A stretch of 38,225 nt of DNA from Clostridium thermobutyricum (GTDB taxonomy: Bacteria > Bacillota > Clostridia > Ch29), in NCBI GenBank assembly GCA_016842005.1, contig JAENYD010000022.1:1-38225 (forward strand), given 5' to 3'. Positions within the stretch are counted from its first letter, which is position 1, and each line of letters opens with the position of its first letter. Below, piece after piece: positions 34,726 to 38,225 of this stretch. A program made the translations under genes and the position numbers. A model generated the notes under the pieces. The model worked only from the letters and a program-made list of their open reading frames with translations. It was not told where the DNA came from and did no database searches.

Positions 34726-36132
34726 GTGAATGAAAAGATGGAGATACTGAGGCAGCTGCCTTCTGTAGATAAGCTTATCAACAGCACTGAAATACGGCGT
34801 CTTGATGGTGAGTTCAGCCGCCGGATAATAACAGATGCTGCAAGGGAAGTTCTGGAGGAAACCAGGCAGGCGATATTGAAGGGAGATATTATCAGGATTG
34901 ATGATGAAGACCTCCTGGCAGGTATATTCCAGAAGCTGAAGCATGAAAGCTCCGACAGGCTGAAAGAAGTCATCAACGGTACAGGCGTAATAATACATAC
35001 TAACCTTGGAAGGGCTCCCCTGCCAGAGAAGGCTGCAGAAAAGATATCCCGTATATCTTCCAGATATATTAACCTTGAGTATAATCTTGAAGACGGGGAA
35101 AGAGGACACAGGAACGATATAGTAAGGGATTTGCTGTGCCGGATAACGGGTGCGGAAGACGGAATGGTGGTTAACAATAATGCGGCTGCCGTTTTGCTGG
35201 TGCTCAGCGCCATGGCCAGGGGTAAAGAGGTAATCATATCCAGGGGGCAGCTGGTAGAAATAGGCGGTTCCTTCAGAGTTCCGGAAGTAATGGAACAGGG
35301 CGGAGCCGTGCTGGTAGAAGTCGGCACCACCAACAAGACTTATATCAGGGACTATGAAGTGGCTATCGGCGAGAACACCGGCATATTGTTGAAGGTACAT
35401 ACAAGTAATTACCGGATTTGCGGTTTTGCCCACGAGGTATCCGGCGCGGAACTGGTTGAACTGGGCCGCAGGCACGGTATCCCGGTTGTGGAAGACCTGG
35501 GAAGCGGTATACTGGTGGATTTGAGGCCCCGCGGCCTGGGCTATGAGCCGGGGGTGATGGATAGCATCCGGGCGGGCATGGATATTGTCACCTTCAGTGG
35601 GGACAAGCTGCTGGGCGGTCCCCAGGCAGGCATAATTCTCGGCAGGAAGGAATACATTGAAAAGATAAAAAAACACCCGCTGGCAAGGGCGGTGAGAATT
35701 GACAAGTTCACCCTGGCCGCCCTTGAGAGCACTCTCAGGCTGTATTTTGATGAAGAGACGGCTTTCAGGGAAATTCCCGTATTGAGAATGGCCACAATGT
35801 CACTGGAAGAACTGGAAAGGAAGGCCAGGGCCCTTAAGGACATGCTGGAAGACATACATCCCTTCGCGCTGGTGAAAACCGAAAAGGAGTATTCCCGTAT
35901 AGGCGGGGGTTCAATGCCTGTGGAGCAGCTGGAAACCCGGGTTGTATCAATAATGCCTCACAACATGACAGTAAACAGACTGGATGAACAGTTGAGAGGG
36001 TATGCTCCTCCCATTGTGGGAAGGATATCCCAGGATAAATTTTTTATTGATGTGAGGACTGTTTTTGATGACCAGGTGCCCGTAATCGCGGAAGCTGTCA
36101 GGGAAGTGATTATAGGAGGTGAGGCCGGTTGA
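34726..36132 (+). CDS. selA: L-seryl-tRNA(Sec) selenium transferase
   Basis: The 468-aa PLP enzyme has family motifs VINGTGVIIHTNLGRAPL, NNNAAAVLLVLSAMA and SGDKLLGGPQAGII, whose Lys binds PLP. SelA turns seryl-tRNA(Sec) into selenocysteinyl-tRNA using selenophosphate. GTG 34726 is seven bases after GGAGGG and gives the usual N-terminus (MNEKMEILRQLPSVDKL); TTG 34663 is the longer alternative. It overlaps selB by four bases. No selD is in the window. Confidence 0.96.
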   Translation: MNEKMEILRQLPSVDKLINSTEIRRLDGEFSRRIITDAAREVLEETRQAILKGDIIRIDDEDLLAGIFQKLKHESSDRLKEVINGTGVIIHTNLGRAPLPEKAAEKISRISSRYINLEYNLEDGERGHRNDIVRDLLCRITGAEDGMVVNNNAAAVLLVLSAMARGKEVIISRGQLVEIGGSFRVPEVMEQGGAVLVEVGTTNKTYIRDYEVAIGENTGILLKVHTSNYRICGFAHEVSGAELVELGRRHGIPVVEDLGSGILVDLRPRGLGYEPGVMDSIRAGMDIVTFSGDKLLGGPQAGIILGRKEYIEKIKKHPLARAVRIDKFTLAALESTLRLYFDEETAFREIPVLRMATMSLEELERKARALKDMLEDIHPFALVKTEKEYSRIGGGSMPVEQLETRVVSIMPHNMTVNRLDEQLRGYAPPIVGRISQDKFFIDVRTVFDDQVPVIAEAVREVIIGGEAG

Positions 36133-38054
36133 AAAATATCATAATAGGAACTGCAGGGCATATCGATCACGGGAAAACCACCCTGATAAAAGCCATTACC
36201 GGCAGAAACACCGACAGGCTCAAAGAGGAACAGAGGAGGGGCATATCCATTGAACTGGGGTTCACCTTTTTTGACCTTCCCGACGGCAGGAGGGCAGGTA
36301 TCATAGACGTACCGGGCCATGAGAGGTTTGTCAGGCATATGCTTGCCGGAGTGGGGGGAATGGATATTGTCCTGCTGGTTATTGCCGCGGATGAAGGAGT
36401 GATGCCCCAGACCCGGGAGCACCTTGACATACTGGAACTGGCAGGTGTAAAGAAAGGGATACTGGTACTCACAAAATCCGACCTGGTGGAACAGGAATGG
36501 ATGGATATAGTAGTGGAGGACATAAGGAAGGAAGTAAAGGGTACTTTTCTGGAAGACGCCCCCATTGTCAGCGTATCTTCTGTAAACGGTTCAGGTATAG
36601 AAGAACTGGTTAAACTAATCGAACAGATGACAAAAGAGGTTGAAGCCCGCAATACGGATGCAATCTGCCGGCTTCCGGTGGACAGGGTTTTTACAATTAC
36701 AGGGTTTGGCACAATTATTACTGGGACCCTTATATCGGGCAAGATAGACGTAGGGCAGAAAGTTGCAGTGTATCCCGGAGGTGTTGAGGGGAGAGTCAGA
36801 AACCTGCAGGTTCACGACCGGGATGTTCAGACTGCCTATGCCGGCCAGAGAGTGGCTGTCAATATCGCCGGGGTTAAGACGAGCGATATATCCAGGGGAG
36901 ATGTACTGGCGCCCCCTGAAGCCTATGAGCCTACAATGATGCTGGACTGCAGGCTGATGCTGCTTGAGAAGGCTCCCCGCATCCTTGAAAACGGGAACAG
37001 GCTGAGGCTTCATATAGGTACCGCTGAAATACTGTGCAGGGTGGTACTCCTTGACAGGGAAGAACTGCTTCCGGGGGAAAGCTGCTATGTCCAGCTGCGC
37101 CTGGAGGAAAAAACCATAGCGTCGAGAGGGGACAGATTCGTCTTAAGGAGCTATTCACCCATGCAGACCATTGGCGGGGGAGTGGTGCTTGAACCTAACC
37201 CCGTCAAGAGGAAGAGGCTGAGGGAAGAAACAATAGAAGAACTGAAGGTTAAAGAAACGGGCAACCCGGAGGACATAGTTGAAAAGATTCTGGACATTAA
37301 CAGTGGCAGTTTTCCCACGATTTATGACCTGGTAAAACTCGCAGGCAAAAGCAGGGAAGAACTGCTGCCGATAATATACAGCCTGGAAGGTCAGGGTAAG
37401 GTTCTGGCCTTTACAGGAGGAGAAGGCCGGGTATACATACATGCCGGTTATTATTCCCGTTTAACAGAAAGGGCGGGTTCACTGCTGGATGAATTCCACA
37501 GGAAGTTCGCTCTCCGGGGCGGAATCCCTGTGGAAGAGTTCAGGAGAAAGCTGTTTGGAGAGAAAAAAGGTACTTTTATTGACGAAATCCTCAAAATCAT
37601 GGAAAAGGAAGGTATCATAAAGGTGAAAAACAATCTTGTGTCCCTCCATGATTTTGAAATAGTATTGTCCGACAGACAGAAAGAAATAAAGGATAGGGTA
37701 TTAAAAATCCTGGAAGACGGAGGATATTCTCCTCCCGGTGTTGATGAGATGGTTCAATCCCTGGCGGGGTTTAAGGGGCCCGAAATACTGGAAGTTCTCG
37801 ATGCGATGGCGGAGATGGGCGAAATAGTAAGATTGAAAGACAATATAATTTTTGCTGGAGAATGTTATGAAAAGGCGGTGAGCCTGGCGGTGGAATACAT
37901 CAGAGAGAATGAAAGGTTAAATCTTGCAACATTCAGGGATATGCTCAATACCAGCAGAAAATATGCAATGGCACTGCTTGAAGATATGGACAGGCGGAAA
38001 ATAACCAGGTGGATGGGAGACTACAGAGTTTTATCCGATGGCTACCGTCGCTGA
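36129..38054 (+). CDS. selB: Selenocysteine-specific elongation factor
   Basis: The 641-aa product starts MKNIIIGTAGHIDHGKTTL with the GTPase P-loop, then DVPGHERFVRHM (G3) and LTKSDLV (G4 region). EF-Tu-like domains 2 and 3 follow, and winged-helix domains at the C-terminus (about 430-641) bind the SECIS hairpin. SelB brings Sec-tRNA to UGA codons. TTG 36129 overlaps the selA stop (TTGA), after GGAGGTGAGG. Normal length. A selenoprotein gene is not evident in the window. Confidence 0.96.
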   Translation: MKNIIIGTAGHIDHGKTTLIKAITGRNTDRLKEEQRRGISIELGFTFFDLPDGRRAGIIDVPGHERFVRHMLAGVGGMDIVLLVIAADEGVMPQTREHLDILELAGVKKGILVLTKSDLVEQEWMDIVVEDIRKEVKGTFLEDAPIVSVSSVNGSGIEELVKLIEQMTKEVEARNTDAICRLPVDRVFTITGFGTIITGTLISGKIDVGQKVAVYPGGVEGRVRNLQVHDRDVQTAYAGQRVAVNIAGVKTSDISRGDVLAPPEAYEPTMMLDCRLMLLEKAPRILENGNRLRLHIGTAEILCRVVLLDREELLPGESCYVQLRLEEKTIASRGDRFVLRSYSPMQTIGGGVVLEPNPVKRKRLREETIEELKVKETGNPEDIVEKILDINSGSFPTIYDLVKLAGKSREELLPIIYSLEGQGKVLAFTGGEGRVYIHAGYYSRLTERAGSLLDEFHRKFALRGGIPVEEFRRKLFGEKKGTFIDEILKIMEKEGIIKVKNNLVSLHDFEIVLSDRQKEIKDRVLKILEDGGYSPPGVDEMVQSLAGFKGPEILEVLDAMAEMGEIVRLKDNIIFAGECYEKAVSLAVEYIRENERLNLATFRDMLNTSRKYAMALLEDMDRRKITRWMGDYRVLSDGYRR

Positions 38055-38225
38055 TACTCCCGTTCTGTCAGAGGTCAGGGGGCACACCTGATGAAGTCCC
38101 GGTATTCCTCTGTGGACAGGAATGTCCCCGTCGGAATGTCTCTAACTAAAAGATAATCGGTGCTACACCCGACACTTAGAAATATTAGTGACCCATAATA
38201 AGGTAAAAGGGAAGAAAATGACATA
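38055..38225 (+). other. Hairpin-rich non-coding tail after selB
   Basis: In 171 bases there are at least four short hairpins: TCAGG/CCTGA (38075-38079, 38087-38091), ATTCCT/AGGAAT (38104-38109, 38118-38123), CGGTG/CACCCG (38158-38162, 38166-38171) and CACT/AGTG (38173-38176, 38187-38190). ATG 38218, after AAAAGGGAAG, may start a further gene at the window edge. The density of hairpins recalls a catalytic or mobile RNA, such as part of a group II intron, or palindromic REP-like DNA. I cannot assign it. It is not a tRNA(Sec): no acceptor stem or TCA anticodon arm is visible. Confidence 0.4.

Noticed and set aside
38055-38225. tRNA(Sec) (selC) after selB
   Set aside because: No acceptor stem, TCA anticodon arm or GGTTCGA-type T-loop is visible on either strand.

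Overview
The window reads as chromosome of an anaerobic, endospore-forming Firmicute of class Clostridia. The evidence is the gene set and its order: a PdaB-type sporulation deacetylase, a LysM/SleB-type wall hydrolase, a DUF4321 protein, the maf-radC-mreBCD-PBP2-minCDE-rodA block, the TIGR03960/TIGR03936 pair beside RNase G, rplU-prp-rpmA-obgE, and a leucyl T-box. Shine-Dalgarno sites are strong (GGAGG types), AGG/AGA and ATA codons are common, and several promoters match the sigma-A consensus. I cannot name the species.

Layout. 1-370 (minus strand): the left edge holds a short autoinducer-type peptide gene (agrD-like, too small for routine gene calling) followed by the N-terminal half of a response regulator, so it is the edge of a peptide quorum-sensing locus. 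576-4872: a QueG-like iron-sulfur protein, a 62-residue unknown on the minus strand, a lipoprotein polysaccharide deacetylase, PdaB and a LysM/SleB hydrolase, mostly as single genes with their own terminators. 5044-13704: a cell-shape and division run with a NusG-domain-II protein, DUF4321, Maf, RadC, MreBCD, PBP2 and MinCDE. 13818-20110: RodA, an M23 endopeptidase, a B12-type radical SAM protein with its DUF2344 partner, and RNase G. 20107-22585: L21, the Prp protease, L27 with a Prp-cleavable N-terminus, and Obg, driven by a perfect-consensus promoter and an L21-type leader. 22607-23898: a four-cysteine mini-protein and a membrane-anchored Mrr-like nuclease-fold protein, the least conventional genes here. 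24002-29642: NadD, YqeK, an LCP wall-polymer ligase, RsfS and T-box-controlled LeuS. 29648-30754: a YheO/DauR-type regulator and RidA. 30785-34446: DacF-type carboxypeptidase (minus), a GC-rich probable structured RNA, ComEA-like protein (plus), and an AlsT-type symporter (minus). 34726-38054: SelA and SelB, so the cell probably makes selenoproteins. The last 170 bases form a hairpin-rich non-coding tail.

Most of the window is conserved housekeeping. The peptidoglycan elongation genes (MreBCD, PBP2, RodA), the Min system and several wall hydrolases or deacetylases form one functional theme. Ribosome biogenesis and translation (RNase G, L21, Prp, L27, Obg, RsfS, LeuS, SelA, SelB) form the second. 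The stretches most worth a second look are the agrD-like peptide with Ser in place of Cys, the Mrr-like membrane protein with its Cys-rich neighbour, the structured region between dacF and comEA, and the hairpin tail after selB. I saw no CRISPR array, rRNA, tRNA, insertion sequence or prophage.
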